Source: Chenggangzhangella methanolivorans (GTDB lineage Bacteria > Pseudomonadota > Alphaproteobacteria > Rhizobiales > Methylopilaceae). From it: 64,000 bases of DNA. This document shows positions 41,759 to 53,500 of this stretch, in pieces. Each line of letters starts with the position of its first letter. Position 1 is the stretch's first letter. The stretch is taken from the NCBI RefSeq assembly GCF_019797865.1, contig NZ_CP081869.1, forward strand, positions 4,478,501 through 4,542,500, given 5' to 3'. The notes beneath the pieces are model-generated. The model saw nothing but the letters and a program-made list of their open reading frames with translations. It ran no database searches and had not been told where the DNA came from. Both the position numbers and the translations under genes were made by a program.

Positions 41759-42264
41759 CGCCAAGCCCCATAAGCCGGCCGCTCTCGGTGGCCACGGTTC
41801 CGCCCGAGGGGCTGACGGTCGAGATCATCGCCGACGCGGCCGAGCGCGAATCGCTCGCCGCGGCGAACGACCTGCCGTCGGTCGGGCGCTTCACGGCGCG
41901 GCTCGAGGCCCGGCCGGTCGGGCGCGACGGGCTGAGGGTCACGGGACGGGTCGAGGCGCAGGCCGAGCGGACCTGCGTCGTGAGCCTCGAACCCTTCGTC
42001 GAGACGATCCGCGAGGACGTGGACGTGCGCTTCTCGCCCGAGGGCGCGCCGGCGCTGCACGAGGGCGAGGACGCCGATCCGCCGGACCAGATCGTCAATG
42101 GCGAGGTCGATCTCGGCGCGGTCGCGTGCGAATTCTTCACGCTCGGGCTTGACCCGCATCCCCGCAAGCCGGGCGTGGCCTTCGACGCCGCCGCGCACGG
42201 GGCGGAGGCGGAGTCGCCCTTCGCGGCGCTCAAGGCCCTGAAGGACGGAGCTCAAGACAAGTGA
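41755..42264 (+). CDS. DUF177 (YceD) family protein
   Basis: 169 residues from GTG 41755, which overlaps the previous stop (GTGA). Contains the DUF177 pattern: [53 protein letters not shown]. In bacteria YceD is linked to 23S rRNA maturation and usually sits beside rpmF (ribosomal protein L32) and plsX. Here plsX follows after 121 bases but rpmF is not present in between, which is normal for many Alphaproteobacteria. Confidence 0.88.
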   Translation: MTPSPISRPLSVATVPPEGLTVEIIADAAERESLAAANDLPSVGRFTARLEARPVGRDGLRVTGRVEAQAERTCVVSLEPFVETIREDVDVRFSPEGAPALHEGEDADPPDQIVNGEVDLGAVACEFFTLGLDPHPRKPGVAFDAAAHGAEAESPFAALKALKDGAQDK

Positions 42265-42385
42265 GGGCGAGGGTTGCCACGCGGGCCGCAGACGTTATGG
42301 TCCCGCCGCGCCCGAACCGCCGCCAGAAGCGGGGCCGCATCGGCGCCGCAGACCCGCGCATCGCGCCATCCCGGCCGCAGGACGA

Positions 42386-43456
42386 ATGACAGACACGGTT
42401 CGCATCGCACTCGACGCCATGGGCGGAGATCACGGCCCGTCGGTCGTCGTTCCGGGCGCGTCCATCGCGCTGTCGCGCAAGCCTGACCTGCGCTTCCTGT
42501 TCGTCGGCGACGAGGCGCAGATCCGCCCGCTGGTCGACGCCGACCCGACGCTGAAGCCGGTCTCGGAGATTCTCCACACCACCGTCACCGTGGCGATGGA
42601 CGACAAGCCCTCGGTCGCGCTGCGCAAGGGCCGCTACAAGTCGTCGATGTGGCTCGCGCTTGAGGCCGCCAAGACCCGCAAGGCCGACGCCGCCATTTCG
42701 GCCGGCAACACTGGCGCGCTGATGGCGATGTCGCGGCTCTGCGTGCGCATGATGCCGAACGTCGATCGGCCGGCGATCGCCGCCATCTGGCCGACCACCC
42801 GCGGCGAATCGATCGTGCTCGACGTCGGCGCGACCATCGGCGCCGACGCCCGCCAGCTCGTCGACTTCGCGGTGATGGGCGCGGCCATGGCCCGCATCCT
42901 GTTCGACATCGAACGCCCAACCGTCGGCCTGCTCAATGTCGGCGTCGAGGAGGTGAAGGGCGTCGAGGAGGTCAAGGAGGCCGCGCGGCTGCTGCGCGAG
43001 GGCCATTTCCCGGCGCTCGACTTCCGCGGCTTCATCGAGGGCGACGACATCGGCAAGGGCACGGTCGACGTGGTGGTGACCGAAGGCTTCTCGGGCAACA
43101 TCGCGCTCAAGACCGCCGAAGGCACCGCCAAGCAGATCGGCGAATATCTGCGCTCCGCCATCACCCGCACGTTCCTGTCCAAGGTCGGATACGTGCTCGC
43201 CAAGCACGCCTTCGACACGCTGCGCGAGAAGATGGACCCCCGCAAGGTGAACGGCGGCGTGTTCCTCGGCCTCGACGGCGTCGTCATCAAAAGCCATGGC
43301 GGCACCGACGCGGAGGGCTTCGCGTCCGCGGTCGAACTCGGCTACGACATGGCCCGCTACGACCTCGAGGAGAAGATCCGCGAGGGCTTCGCGCAGGACG
43401 GCGCGGCGGCGCCCGATGCGCCGAGCGAGCCCGCGCTCGCAGGAGCGGCGTCGTGA
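42386..43456 (+). CDS. plsX: Phosphate acyltransferase PlsX
   Basis: Converts acyl-ACP to acyl-phosphate, the first step towards phosphatidic acid. 356 residues, intact. Marks: [75 protein letters not shown] and FSGNIALKT. The GTGA overlap with fabH shows the usual plsX-fabH operon. Confidence 0.97.
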   Translation: MTDTVRIALDAMGGDHGPSVVVPGASIALSRKPDLRFLFVGDEAQIRPLVDADPTLKPVSEILHTTVTVAMDDKPSVALRKGRYKSSMWLALEAAKTRKADAAISAGNTGALMAMSRLCVRMMPNVDRPAIAAIWPTTRGESIVLDVGATIGADARQLVDFAVMGAAMARILFDIERPTVGLLNVGVEEVKGVEEVKEAARLLREGHFPALDFRGFIEGDDIGKGTVDVVVTEGFSGNIALKTAEGTAKQIGEYLRSAITRTFLSKVGYVLAKHAFDTLREKMDPRKVNGGVFLGLDGVVIKSHGGTDAEGFASAVELGYDMARYDLEEKIREGFAQDGAAAPDAPSEPALAGAAS

Positions 43457-44430
43457 GCCGCATCCGGTCCGTCGTCCGGGGCTGCGGCTCCTATCTCCCG
43501 GCCGAGATCCTCACCAACGAGGACCTTGCGAAGTCCGTCGACACCTCCGACGACTGGATCGTCCAGCGCACCGGCATCCGCCAGCGCCATGTCGCGGCGG
43601 CGGGCGAGATGACCTCCGACCTCGCCATCGCCGCGGCGAAGGAAGCGCTCGCCGACGCCAAGGTCGATCCGAACGAGATCGACCTGATCGTCGTCGCGAC
43701 CTCGACGCCGGACAACACCTTCCCGGCGACCGCCGCGAGCGTCCAGGCGGGCCTCGGCATCACCACCGGCTTCGCCTTCGACCTGCAGGCGGTGTGCTCC
43801 GGCTTCGTCTACGCGGTCGCGGTCGCCGACAAGTTCCTGATCGCGGGCCAGCACAAGCGCGCGCTCGTCATCGGCGCCGAGACCTTCTCGCGCCTGCTCG
43901 ACTGGACCGACCGCACCACCTGCGTGCTGTTCGGCGACGGCGCGGGGGCGATCGTGCTCGAAGGCGTCGAGCAGCCGGGCGAGGCGAGCGACCGCGGCGT
44001 GCTCACCACCCATCTGCGCTCCGACGGGCGCCACAAGAGCAAGCTGTTCGTCGACGGCGGCCCGTCCTCGACCGGCACGGTGGGCCATGTGCGCATGGAG
44101 GGCCGCGAGGTGTTCCGCCACGCGGTCGGCATGATCACCGACGTGATCGAGGACGCCTTCGCGGCGACCGGCGAGAGCGCGCAGTCGATCGACTGGTTCA
44201 TTCCCCACCAGGCCAATCGCCGCATCATCGACGCGAGCGCGAGCAAGCTCGGCATCGCGCCCGAGAAGGTCGTGGTGACGGTCGACCGGCACGGCAACAC
44301 CTCGGCGGCCTCGATTCCGCTTGCGATCGCCGAGGCGCGCAAGGACGGCCGCGTGAAGGAGGGCGACCTCGTCCTGCTCGAGGCGATGGGCGGCGGCTTC
44401 ACCTGGGGATCGGCGCTCCTGCGCTGGTGA
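43453..44430 (+). CDS. fabH: 3-oxoacyl-[acyl-carrier-protein] synthase III
   Basis: Starts fatty acid synthesis by condensing acetyl-CoA with malonyl-ACP. 325 residues. Catalytic triad by position: Cys115 ([11 protein letters not shown]), His252 ([11 protein letters not shown]) and Asn282 ([10 protein letters not shown]). C-terminal [13 protein letters not shown] is typical. GTG 43453 overlaps the plsX stop by four bases. Confidence 0.97.
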   Translation: MSRIRSVVRGCGSYLPAEILTNEDLAKSVDTSDDWIVQRTGIRQRHVAAAGEMTSDLAIAAAKEALADAKVDPNEIDLIVVATSTPDNTFPATAASVQAGLGITTGFAFDLQAVCSGFVYAVAVADKFLIAGQHKRALVIGAETFSRLLDWTDRTTCVLFGDGAGAIVLEGVEQPGEASDRGVLTTHLRSDGRHKSKLFVDGGPSSTGTVGHVRMEGREVFRHAVGMITDVIEDAFAATGESAQSIDWFIPHQANRRIIDASASKLGIAPEKVVVTVDRHGNTSAASIPLAIAEARKDGRVKEGDLVLLEAMGGGFTWGSALLRW

Positions 44431-44567
44431 TCAGGCGATCAGATTTATAAAAAGACCTCATAAGGCATGATTGACCGCGCGGGATCAGGCACATAGCCTC
44501 GCGAGCGTCGGTATTGGCGCAGGCACGAAGACCGCGCGAAAGACGCGGCGCTTGGGGGGAATTCGGC

Positions 44568-44894
44568 ATGGCGGGGCGCACCGTTACGCGGGCGGATCTT
44601 TGCGAGGCGGTCTACCAGAAGGTGGGGCTGTCGCGGACGGAGTCCGCCGCGCTGGTCGAGATGGTTCTCGGCGAGATCGGCGACTGTCTGGAGCGCGGCG
44701 AGACGGTGAAGCTCTCGTCATTCGGGTCCTTCGTCGTGCGCGACAAGGGCCAGAGGGTGGGGCGCAACCCCAAGAGCGGGCAGGAGGTTCCCATCCCGCC
44801 GCGGCGCGTGATGGTGTTCAAGCCCTCCAACATCCTCAAGCACAGGATCAATGGCGGCGAGGGCGAGCCGCCGGCGGAGAACGGGGCGGCGTGA
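44568..44894 (+). CDS. ihfA: Integration host factor subunit alpha
   Basis: DNA-bending protein, partner of IhfB. 108 residues. [40 protein letters not shown] and the DNA-gripping arm [20 protein letters not shown] are diagnostic. ATG 44568 lies behind a GGGGGGA ribosome site. Its stop overlaps the GTG of merR (GTGA). Position after fabH is the standard one for this order. Confidence 0.96.
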   Translation: MAGRTVTRADLCEAVYQKVGLSRTESAALVEMVLGEIGDCLERGETVKLSSFGSFVVRDKGQRVGRNPKSGQEVPIPPRRVMVFKPSNILKHRINGGEGEPPAENGAA

Positions 44895-45505
44895 CGGATC
44901 TTCCGGAAGACGATCGCGACGTCGCGGCCAAGGGCCCGGACGCGTTCCGCACGATCAGCGAGGTGGCCGAGGAGCTCGGCCTTCCCCAGCACGTGCTGCG
45001 ATTCTGGGAGACGCGCTTTCCGCAGATCCGCCCGATCAAGCGCGGCGGCGGCCGGCGCTACTACCGGCCGGGCGACGTCGACCTTCTGCGCGGCGTCAAG
45101 CAGCTCCTTTACGGGCAGGGCTACACCATCCGTGGCGTGCAGCGGATCCTGCGCGAGACGGGCGGGCGCAAGAACACGCAGGAAGCCGGCCAGCGCGCCG
45201 GTCCCTCCTTCGCCCCGGCCGGGTCCGCGCCCTCGGGGCCGGGCCCCGAGATCTGGGCGTCGGGCCGCAGGGCCGCGATCGAAGAAACGCCCGATCCGGC
45301 CGATCCGACCGACGACCTTCTCGCGTATGACGACGAGGAATTCGAGGACGCTCCCGTCGCTGCGGCCGGCGCTCGCGTCGTCCAGCCGCACCTGGCGCCG
45401 GTCGTCGAGGCGCGGCCTGCTCTGAGCGCGGAGCAGATCGGGCGGCTCCGGGGCGCGCTCGAGGAGCTGGCGGCCTGTCGCCGTTTGCTCGCTGAGCGGA
45501 CCTGA
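44891..45505 (+). CDS. MerR-family transcriptional regulator
   Basis: 204 residues. N-terminal MerR winged helix: [40 protein letters not shown] and [20 protein letters not shown]. It lacks the cysteines of metal-sensing MerR proteins. The C-terminal half is acidic and Ala/Pro-rich without known ligand domain, ending in a helix ([17 protein letters not shown]). This ihfA-coupled MerR is conserved in Alphaproteobacteria but its targets are unknown. Confidence 0.9.
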   Translation: MTDLPEDDRDVAAKGPDAFRTISEVAEELGLPQHVLRFWETRFPQIRPIKRGGGRRYYRPGDVDLLRGVKQLLYGQGYTIRGVQRILRETGGRKNTQEAGQRAGPSFAPAGSAPSGPGPEIWASGRRAAIEETPDPADPTDDLLAYDDEEFEDAPVAAAGARVVQPHLAPVVEARPALSAEQIGRLRGALEELAACRRLLAERT

Positions 45506-45590
45506 GGTGTCGCGGCGCCGCATATAAGGCGTTACAATGGGTCGCTATCCCGGTTAAGACGGTAGCCGGGTGGGACTTCGGGGGTGAAGA

Positions 45591-47543
45591 GTGGCGTTGA
45601 AGAGCCTGACGTGCGGAGTTTTTCCGCGGCTCTTCGCCGTGTCGGCGGCGTGCGCGATGGTCGCGGTCGCCCATGCCCAGCCTGCGCCCGACGGTCCTCC
45701 GCCTGCCGCCGCGACCGCGGTGCCGGGCGTTCCCTACACGCTCCAGATCCAGGTCGACGGCGGCGACGCCGAGGTCGAGAAGATCGCGACCGACACCTCG
45801 ACGCTGAAGACTCTCGAGAAGGAAGCTCCGCCGGGGCCGCCGGGCCTCGTCGGCCGCGGCAAGGCCGACATCGAGCGCATCGCCGCCGCGCTGATGGCGA
45901 CGGGGCGCTACGGGGCGACGGTCGGCGTGACCGTCGCGGGGGTCTCGGTCTCCTCGCAGAGCGCAGCCGACGCGGCGCAGCGCTCCGCCAAGCCCGTACC
46001 GGCCGTCATCCGCATCAATCCCGGCCCGGTCTTCACCTTCGGCTCCGTCCGTCTCCAGCCTCTCGACCGAGGCGCCATGGACACCCCCGTGACCCTGCGC
46101 AGGACCGGCCTCGAGCCCGGCCTGCCGGCCCCCTCGACCGCGGTGTTCGGGGCCGAATCGCGGATCGTCGACCAGCTTCGCGACGAGGGCTATCCGTTCG
46201 CCGCCACCAAGGGCCGCGAGGTGGTCGCCGACCACGCCCGCAAGCAGGTCGACGTCACCATCAACGTCGCGGCCGGCCCGCGCTCGCCCTTCGGCGACGT
46301 CACCATCTCGGGCACGCGCGAGGTCGATCCGAACGTCGCGCTCGGCCGAGTGCCGTTCCAGCCCGGCGACCGCTACGACCCCAAGAAGATCAAGCGCCTC
46401 AAGGACGATCTCGCCAAGCTCGACGTGTTCTCCTCGATCCGCGTGCGCGAGGCCGACAAGCCGGACGCCTCGGGCCGCGTGCCGATCGCGATCGAGGTCG
46501 AGGAAAAGAAGTTCCGCTACGTCGGCGCGGCAGCCAAGTGGGACTCGGTCGACGGCGCGGGCGTCAACGCCTATTGGGGCCACCGCAACCTGTTCGGCGG
46601 GGCCGAGAAGCTGCGCATCGACGCCGGCGTCGGCCAGCTGATCTCGAACCCGCCCTCCGAATACGAGTACAAGCTCGGTGTCCATTTCGAGAAGCCGGGG
46701 ATCATCACCGGCTATGACGACTTGCTGATCGACGTCATCGCCCAGCGCGAGCGGCCGGACGCCTATTGGCGCGACGGCGTGAACGGCGTGGTGGCGATCC
46801 GCCGCCAGCTCACCGACGAGCTCGCGCTGCAGATCGGCGTCGAGGGCGACTATTCGAAGGTGCGCGACACCTTCGGCGAGAAGCGCTTTCTGCTCGTCGG
46901 CCTGCCGATCGTCGGGACCTTCGACAACACCGACGACAAGCTCGACCCCAAGAGCGGCATGCGCGTCACGCTGCAGGCCGCGCCCTATTACAACGCCAAG
47001 GGCGAGCAGAAGTCGCTCAACATCTTCAAGGGCCAGGTGTCGGCCTACTGGTCGTTCGACGAGGACGGCAAGTACATCCTCGCGGGCAAGATCGGCGCGG
47101 GCTCGATCATCGGGCCGAGCACGACCGAGGACGTTCCGGCCTATCGGCGCTTCTTCGCGGGCGGCGGCGGCTCGATCCGCGGCTTCGCCTATCAGAGCGC
47201 GAGCCCGCGCTGCGAGAAGATCCTCCCGCGCCCGAACAAGTCGCTGCCTTGCGTGCTCAAGGACGATCAGCCGCTCGGCGGCCGCAGCCTGCTCGAATCC
47301 TCGCTCGAAGCCCGCATCAAGGTCACGGACACGATCGGCGTCGTGCCTTTCGTCGACGCGGGCGCCGCCTTCGACAAGGCGATCCCGGACTTCAAGGAAG
47401 ACGTCCGCATCGGCGCCGGCCTCGGGCTTCGCTACTACACCGCGATCGGCCCGATCCGCTTCGACGTGGCGATGCCGGTGGTGGGCCGCACCAAGGCCGA
47501 TCCGCGGGTCGCGTTCTACGTCAGCATCGGGCAGTCGTTCTGA
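45591..47543 (+). CDS. tamA: Translocation and assembly module outer-membrane protein TamA
   Basis: Omp85-family barrel that, with TamB, helps move autotransporters and phospholipids to the outer membrane. 650 residues from GTG 45591 with a signal peptide (LFAVSAACAMVAVAHAQ). About residues 50-275 form the POTRA region (e.g. FGDVTISGTREVDPNVALGR) and about 300-650 the beta-barrel, with the conserved RRFFAGGGGSIRGFAYQS loop motif and a terminal Phe (SIGQSF) as recognised by BAM. Directly followed by tamB. Confidence 0.93.
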   Translation: MALKSLTCGVFPRLFAVSAACAMVAVAHAQPAPDGPPPAAATAVPGVPYTLQIQVDGGDAEVEKIATDTSTLKTLEKEAPPGPPGLVGRGKADIERIAAALMATGRYGATVGVTVAGVSVSSQSAADAAQRSAKPVPAVIRINPGPVFTFGSVRLQPLDRGAMDTPVTLRRTGLEPGLPAPSTAVFGAESRIVDQLRDEGYPFAATKGREVVADHARKQVDVTINVAAGPRSPFGDVTISGTREVDPNVALGRVPFQPGDRYDPKKIKRLKDDLAKLDVFSSIRVREADKPDASGRVPIAIEVEEKKFRYVGAAAKWDSVDGAGVNAYWGHRNLFGGAEKLRIDAGVGQLISNPPSEYEYKLGVHFEKPGIITGYDDLLIDVIAQRERPDAYWRDGVNGVVAIRRQLTDELALQIGVEGDYSKVRDTFGEKRFLLVGLPIVGTFDNTDDKLDPKSGMRVTLQAAPYYNAKGEQKSLNIFKGQVSAYWSFDEDGKYILAGKIGAGSIIGPSTTEDVPAYRRFFAGGGGSIRGFAYQSASPRCEKILPRPNKSLPCVLKDDQPLGGRSLLESSLEARIKVTDTIGVVPFVDAGAAFDKAIPDFKEDVRIGAGLGLRYYTAIGPIRFDVAMPVVGRTKADPRVAFYVSIGQSF

Positions 47544-47574
47544 TGCGAGACCAAGGGGTTAAGATCGCACACTG

Positions 47575-50500
47575 ATGGCTGTTCTGAAGCGCGCCCTGAT
47601 CGTTCTCGCGATCCTGCTTCTGATCCCGGTGGTGGTGCTGGCGGCTGCGCTCGCCTACGTCACGACCGCGCACGGCCTGTCGACGATCGCCTCGGTCGCC
47701 TCGACCTACGCCAGCTCCGACGACACCAAGATCGCGATCGGCGACATCGAGGGCTCGTTCCCCTACGACCTGACGCTGAAGGACGTCCGGCTCGGCGACC
47801 GCAAGGGCGAGTGGCTGACCGTCGATCGGGCGCGCGTGGTCTGGTCGCCGCTCTCGCTCTACTCCGGCAAGCTCAAGATCGATCTCGTCGACCTTGGCCG
47901 CGTCGCGGTCGCGCGCGAGCCCGACTATCCGGAGAAGGAGGAGAACCTCCCGCCGCCGGACCCGAACGCGCCGCTGTTCCCGGAGCTGCCGATCGAGATC
48001 CATCTCGACCGCTTCTCGCTCGCCGACCTCGACCTCGCCCAGCCCGTGATGGGCGTGCCCGCGCGGCTCGCGGCCACCGCCTCGGCGATGGTGCGCAAGC
48101 CGAAGGAAGGCGTCTCGGCCGAGTTCGACGTGCGCCGCACCGACGGGACCAAGGGCCAGTTTTCCGGCAAGGCGCGCTTCATCCCCGCGACGCAGGGCGT
48201 CGAGATCTCGCTGCGCGCTCCGAGCCCGCCGGCGGGCTGATCGCCCGCATGGCCGAGATTCCGGGCCTGCCGCCGATCGACATCGGCATGGAGGGCGCGC
48301 TCGACGCGCTCCGCACCCGGTGGTCACCGCCGAACCCAGGGCCGCATCGACGGCGCGGGCGAGCTTCGCCGCGAGGGCAAGGGCCGTCGCGTGAGCCTGG
48401 AGCTCGCGGGCGACGTCGGCCGCATGGTCAGCCCGAGATCGCGCGCTCGTGCGCGGCCAGAGCCGCATCACCGCCGGCGCCTTCGTGCCGGACGAGGGGC
48501 CGATCGAGATCTCCGAGACGGTTGTCGACATTCCGGCCGTTCGCCTCGGGGCGCGCGGACGGGTCGATCTCGACAAGGAGACCGTCGACCTATCCTATGA
48601 TCTTCGCGCCGGCGACGCCGCCCGCTTCGCCAGCCTGCTGCCGGGCGTGCGCTGGTCCTCGCTCACCGTGCTCGGAACCGCCAAGGGCCCGCTCGACCAT
48701 CCGACCGTGAACGCCACGCTCGACGGCGGGGCGCTGGCGGCGCCCCAGGGCGCGGCCGAGACGGCGCGGGTCGTCGTGACCGCGACGCCCAACGGGCCGT
48801 TCGCCGACGAAGCCACCAAGATCGCCGCGACCGTGGAGGCGCAGGCCGACGGCGTGAAGTTCGCCGACGATCGCCTCTTCAGCCTCGGCCGCGAGCTTCG
48901 CCTCTCGGCCGCCGCCGTCACGACGCCGAAGGGCGTCACCGACGTCGAGCGCGCCGAGCTGTGGCTGGCGGACGTGCGCGCGACCTATGTCGGCAAGGCC
49001 TCGCCCGACGCGGTCACGGGGCGCGCGACGGTGAACGCCGGCGACCTCTCGACCCTTTCGGGCCTCGCCGGCCGCGACCTCGCGGGCGCGCTGAACCTGT
49101 CGTCCGACCTCGACGTCGCCTTCGACATGTCGAAGCTCGAGGTTTCGGTGGACGGGACGGGCTCGGGCCTCAAGACCGGCGTGCCCCAGGTCGACGCGCT
49201 GACCGGCGGCTCGCTGCGGCTGCGCGGCGGGGTCTCGCGCGGACAGGACGGTTCGCTGACGTTCCGCGGCCTCGACGCGCGCGGCGACCACGTGCTCGTC
49301 ACCGCCGACGGCTCGGTCACCGACGCGAACGCCGACGCCAAGATCCGCGCCGAGATCGACGACCTCGCGCTGGTCGACGCCAATGCGAGCGGCCGCGCGA
49401 CCGCGACCGCCGACCTCACCGGCCGCCTCGACGATCTCGGCCTCAAGGCGCTGATCGCGGTGCCGGACGGCAAGGTGCTGGGCCGCGCGCTCGAAAAGCT
49501 CGAGGTCCGGGTCGACGCCGGCAAGCTCACCGGCGACGTGACGGGGTCCCTGGCGCTCTCCGGCAGCCTCGACCGCAAGCCCATCGCGGGCGGCGCCCGC
49601 CTCGTCACCGAGCCCTCGGGCGCGCGCCGCATCGAGAACCTCGACATCGCCGTCGCCTCGACGACGGTGAAGGGCGCGGTCACCGCGCTTCCGGGCGGGA
49701 TCGCCACGGGCTCGGTCGCGATCGATTCGCCGGACCTCTCCGAGATCGGCGCGCTCGCGCTCACCGAACTCGCCGGCGCGCTCAAGGGCGACGTCGCGCT
49801 CTCCGAGCAGAACGGCGCGCAGCGCCTCGTCGTGAAGCTCGACGGCCAGAACGTCGCCGCGCCCGGCGCGAAGCTCGGCGCGCTGAAGGTCGACGCCGCG
49901 ATCCTCGACCCGGCCGGCAAGGTGACGGTCGACGGGACGGTTTCGGGCTCCGGGATCGTGGCGAGCGGCCAGGCGATCGACACGCTGTCGGTCGTCGCCC
50001 GCGGCGCTCCGAACGGCATGGACGTCGCGCTCGACATGGCCGCCAGGGGCTCGTCGGCGAAGGCCGCGGCGCGCGTCGCCTATGCGCCGAACGAGACCCG
50101 CATCGATCTCTCGCGCCTTGATCTCGCAGGCGGTGGCAAGACCGCGGCGCTCAACGAGCCCGCGACGGTGCGCGTCGGCGCCGGGGCCGTGGCGATCGAC
50201 GCCTTTTCGCTGCGGGCCGGCGAGGGGGGCGTGCTCGACGTCTCCGGCACGGCCGGCGAGACGCTCGATCTCAACATGCTGCTGCGCGACCTGCCGCTCG
50301 CGCTTGGCAACGCCTTCACGCCCGGCCTCGACATGGCCGGCATGGCGCAGGGAACCGCCAGGCTCACGGGCGCGGCCGCCGCGCCGGTCGTCGACTACGA
50401 CTTCAACGTCGCCGGCCTCTCGATCGCCAAGCTCCGCAACGCCAAGGTCCCGGCGCTGTCGATCGCCACCCGCGGCCGGCTCGAAGGCCAGCGGGTGACG

Positions 50501-53500
50501 ACCGACACGAAGGTCTCGGGCGCAGGCGGGCTCGAGGCCGACGTGACCGGCTCCGCGCCGATCGGCGAGGGCGAGCTCGACATGAACGTGCGCGTGCGCT
50601 CGCTGCCGCTCGCGCTCGCCAACGCTTTCCAGCCCGAGCTCGGCTTCGGCGGGCGGCTCGAGGCCGACGCGCGCGTCGCCGGACCGGTGACGGCGCCGAA
50701 CGGGACCTATCGGGCCAAGGTCGTGGACTTCACCTCCGTGCGCGCCCGCGGCGTCGCGCCGATCTCGGTCGACGCCTCCGGCGAGCTTCAGGGCGCGCGC
50801 GTCACCACCGACGCCACGATCGCCGGCGCAGGCGGCGTGCGCGCGACCGCCAGGGGCTTCGCGCCGCTCGGCAAGGGCGACGTCGACATGGCGGTCAATG
50901 TCGCCGAGTTGCCGCTCAGCCTCGCCAACGCCTTCGCGCCGGATCTCGGCCTCGGCGGCGTGCTGCGCGGCGACCTACGGTCAGCGGCCCGGTGGACGCG
51001 CCGCGCGGGACCTACGACCTCAAGGTCTCGAACCTCGTGGCCGCGCCCGCCAAGGGCGTCCCGGCGCTCGAGATCCAGACCCGCGGCGCGCTCGAAGGCG
51101 AGCGGGCGACGACTGTCACCACCGTCACGGGCGGCGGCATCGATCTCTCGGCTCAAGGGTCCGCCCCGCTCGGCGACGGCCCGATCGACATGGACGTCGC
51201 GATCCGCGAGCTGCCGCTGAAGATCGCCGACGGCTTCCTGCCGAACTCCGGACTGGGCGGCGCCCTGATGGGGACCGCCAAGATCGGCGGCTCCGCCAAG
51301 GCGCCGGCCGGGACCTATGACCTCACGGTCAAGGATCTCACCTCCGCGCGCGCCAAGGGCGTGCCCGCGCTCAACGTCTACGCCCGCGGCGACTTCGACC
51401 CGAAGCGCGTCGTGACCGACGCGCTGGTGACGGGCGGCGGCGGGATCGAGGCCTCGGCCCGCGGCTCCGCCCCGATCGGGCAGGGCGACCTCGACATGAC
51501 GGTCGGCCTCAAGGCGTTCCCGCTCGCGCTCGCCAACGCCTTCGCGCCGACGCTCGGCCTCGGCGGGCAGGCGATGGGAAATGCGCGCCTGACGGGCCCG
51601 GTCTCGGCCCCGATCGGGACCTACGATCTCACGGTGAAGGACCTCACCGCCGCGCAGGCCAAGGGCGTGCCGCCGCTCCAGATCGCCGCACGGGGCGACC
51701 TGACGGGCGAGCGCGTCTCGACCGACGCCGCGATCACCGGCGCGGGCGGGATCAGCCTCACGGCCAAGGGCTCGGCACCGATCGGCGACGGCGATCTCGA
51801 TATGGCGGTGGCGATCCGCGAGCTGCCGCTCGCGCTCGCCAACGGCTTCAGGCCCGAGCTCGGCCTCGCCGGCGTGCTGCGCGGCGACGCGCGCGTGCTC
51901 GGCCCGGTGTCCGCCCCGCGCGGGGCCTACGATCTCACGATCGCGGATCTGGTCTCGGCGCAGGCCAAGGGCGTTCCGGCGCTCCAGATCGCGACCAAAG
52001 GCGCGCTCGAAGGAAACCGCGTCACCACCGACACGCAGATCACCGGCGGCGGCGGCGTCCAGGCCTCGGCAAAGGGCTCGGCCCCGATCGGGGACGGCGA
52101 CCTCGACATGGCGGTGGCGATCGGCGAACTGCCGCTCGCGCTCGCCAACGCGTTCCAGCCCCAGCTCGGCCTTGCGGGCGCGCTGCGGGGCTCGGCCAAC
52201 GTCTCGGGCCCGATCGCCGCGCCGCGCGGAACCTATGATCTCGCCGTCTCGGGCCTCACCGCCGCGCAAGCCAAGGGCGTCGCGCCGCTCGAGATCGTCA
52301 CCAAGGGCGCGCTCGAGGGCGACCGGGTGACGACCGACACCGCGATCACGGGCGGCGGCGGGGTGAGCGTCACGGCCAAGGGCTCGGCCCCGCTCGGGAC
52401 CGGCGACGTCGACATGAGCGTCGCGATCCGCGAGGTTCCGCTCGCGCTCGCCAACGCGTTCTCGCCGTCGCTCGGCCTTGGCGGCCGGCTCCGGGGCGAC
52501 GTCAGGGTCGCGGGCCAAGTCTCCGCGCCGCAAGGAACTTACGACCTCTCGGTCGAGAACCTGACGTCGGCGCAGGCCAAGGGCGTTCCGGCGCTCCAGA
52601 TCACGTCAAGGGGCACGCTCGAGGGTCAGCGCGTCACCACCGACACGGCGGTGACGGGCGGAGGCGGCATCCGCCTGACCGCCAAGGGCGCGGCCCCGAT
52701 CGGGCAGGGCGACCTCGACATGGCGGTCGACATCGCCGAACTCCCGCTCTCGATCGCGAACGGCTTCTCGCCGGGCCTCGGCCTCGGCGGAAAGCTCGCG
52801 GGCGGCGCGAAGGTCGCAGGGCCCATCGCCGCGCCGACGGGCGACTACGACCTGCGCGTCACGGGCCTCACGGCGGCGGCCGCCAAGGGCGTGCCGGCGC
52901 TCCAGATCACGTCGAAGGGCGCGCTCGCCTCGGGCCGCGTGACGACCGACACCGCCGTCACCGGCGGCGGGGGCGTCCGCATCACGGCGAACGGCTCCGC
53001 GCCGCTGTCGGCGACAGGCCCGCTCGACGTCGCGATCGCGATCCGCAACGTGCCGCTCTCGCTCGCCAACGGCTTTTCGCCGGGCCTCGGCGCGAACGGC
53101 ACGCTTCAGGGCGAGGCCAAGGTCGCGGGCACGGCGTCCGCGCCGGCCGGAACCTATGCGCTGAGGGTCACGGGGCTCTCCACCCAGGCGACACGCGGCG
53201 CGGGCGTGCCTGCGGCCTCGATCGACGCCAAAGGCCGGCTCGACGGCCAGCGGGTGTTCACCAACACGGTGGTGACGGCCGCGAGCGGCCTGCGCGTCAC
53301 GGCCAACGGCTCGGCGCCGCTCGGCGCGGGCGACCTCGACCTCCAGGTCGGCGGCCGCGCGCCGCTCGGCTTCCTCAACGACACGCTCTCAGTCTCGGGC
53401 GACCGCATCGACGGGACCGCGACCTTCGACGTCAAGGTGGGCGGGCCGACCTCGGCGCCGCGCATCAACGGCTCGGGCGCGCTCCAGAACGCCTCCTACT

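Noticed and set aside
45541..45585. A tRNA-like or riboswitch-like hairpin before tamA
   Set aside because: CCCGG and CCGGG can pair, but there is no cloverleaf, T-loop or conserved riboswitch text. It is too short for a confident call.
50390..53148. CRISPR array or satellite DNA as an explanation for the periodic signal
   Set aside because: The unit is 306 bases, coding throughout in one frame, with protein-level conservation; there are no short direct repeats with unique spacers.
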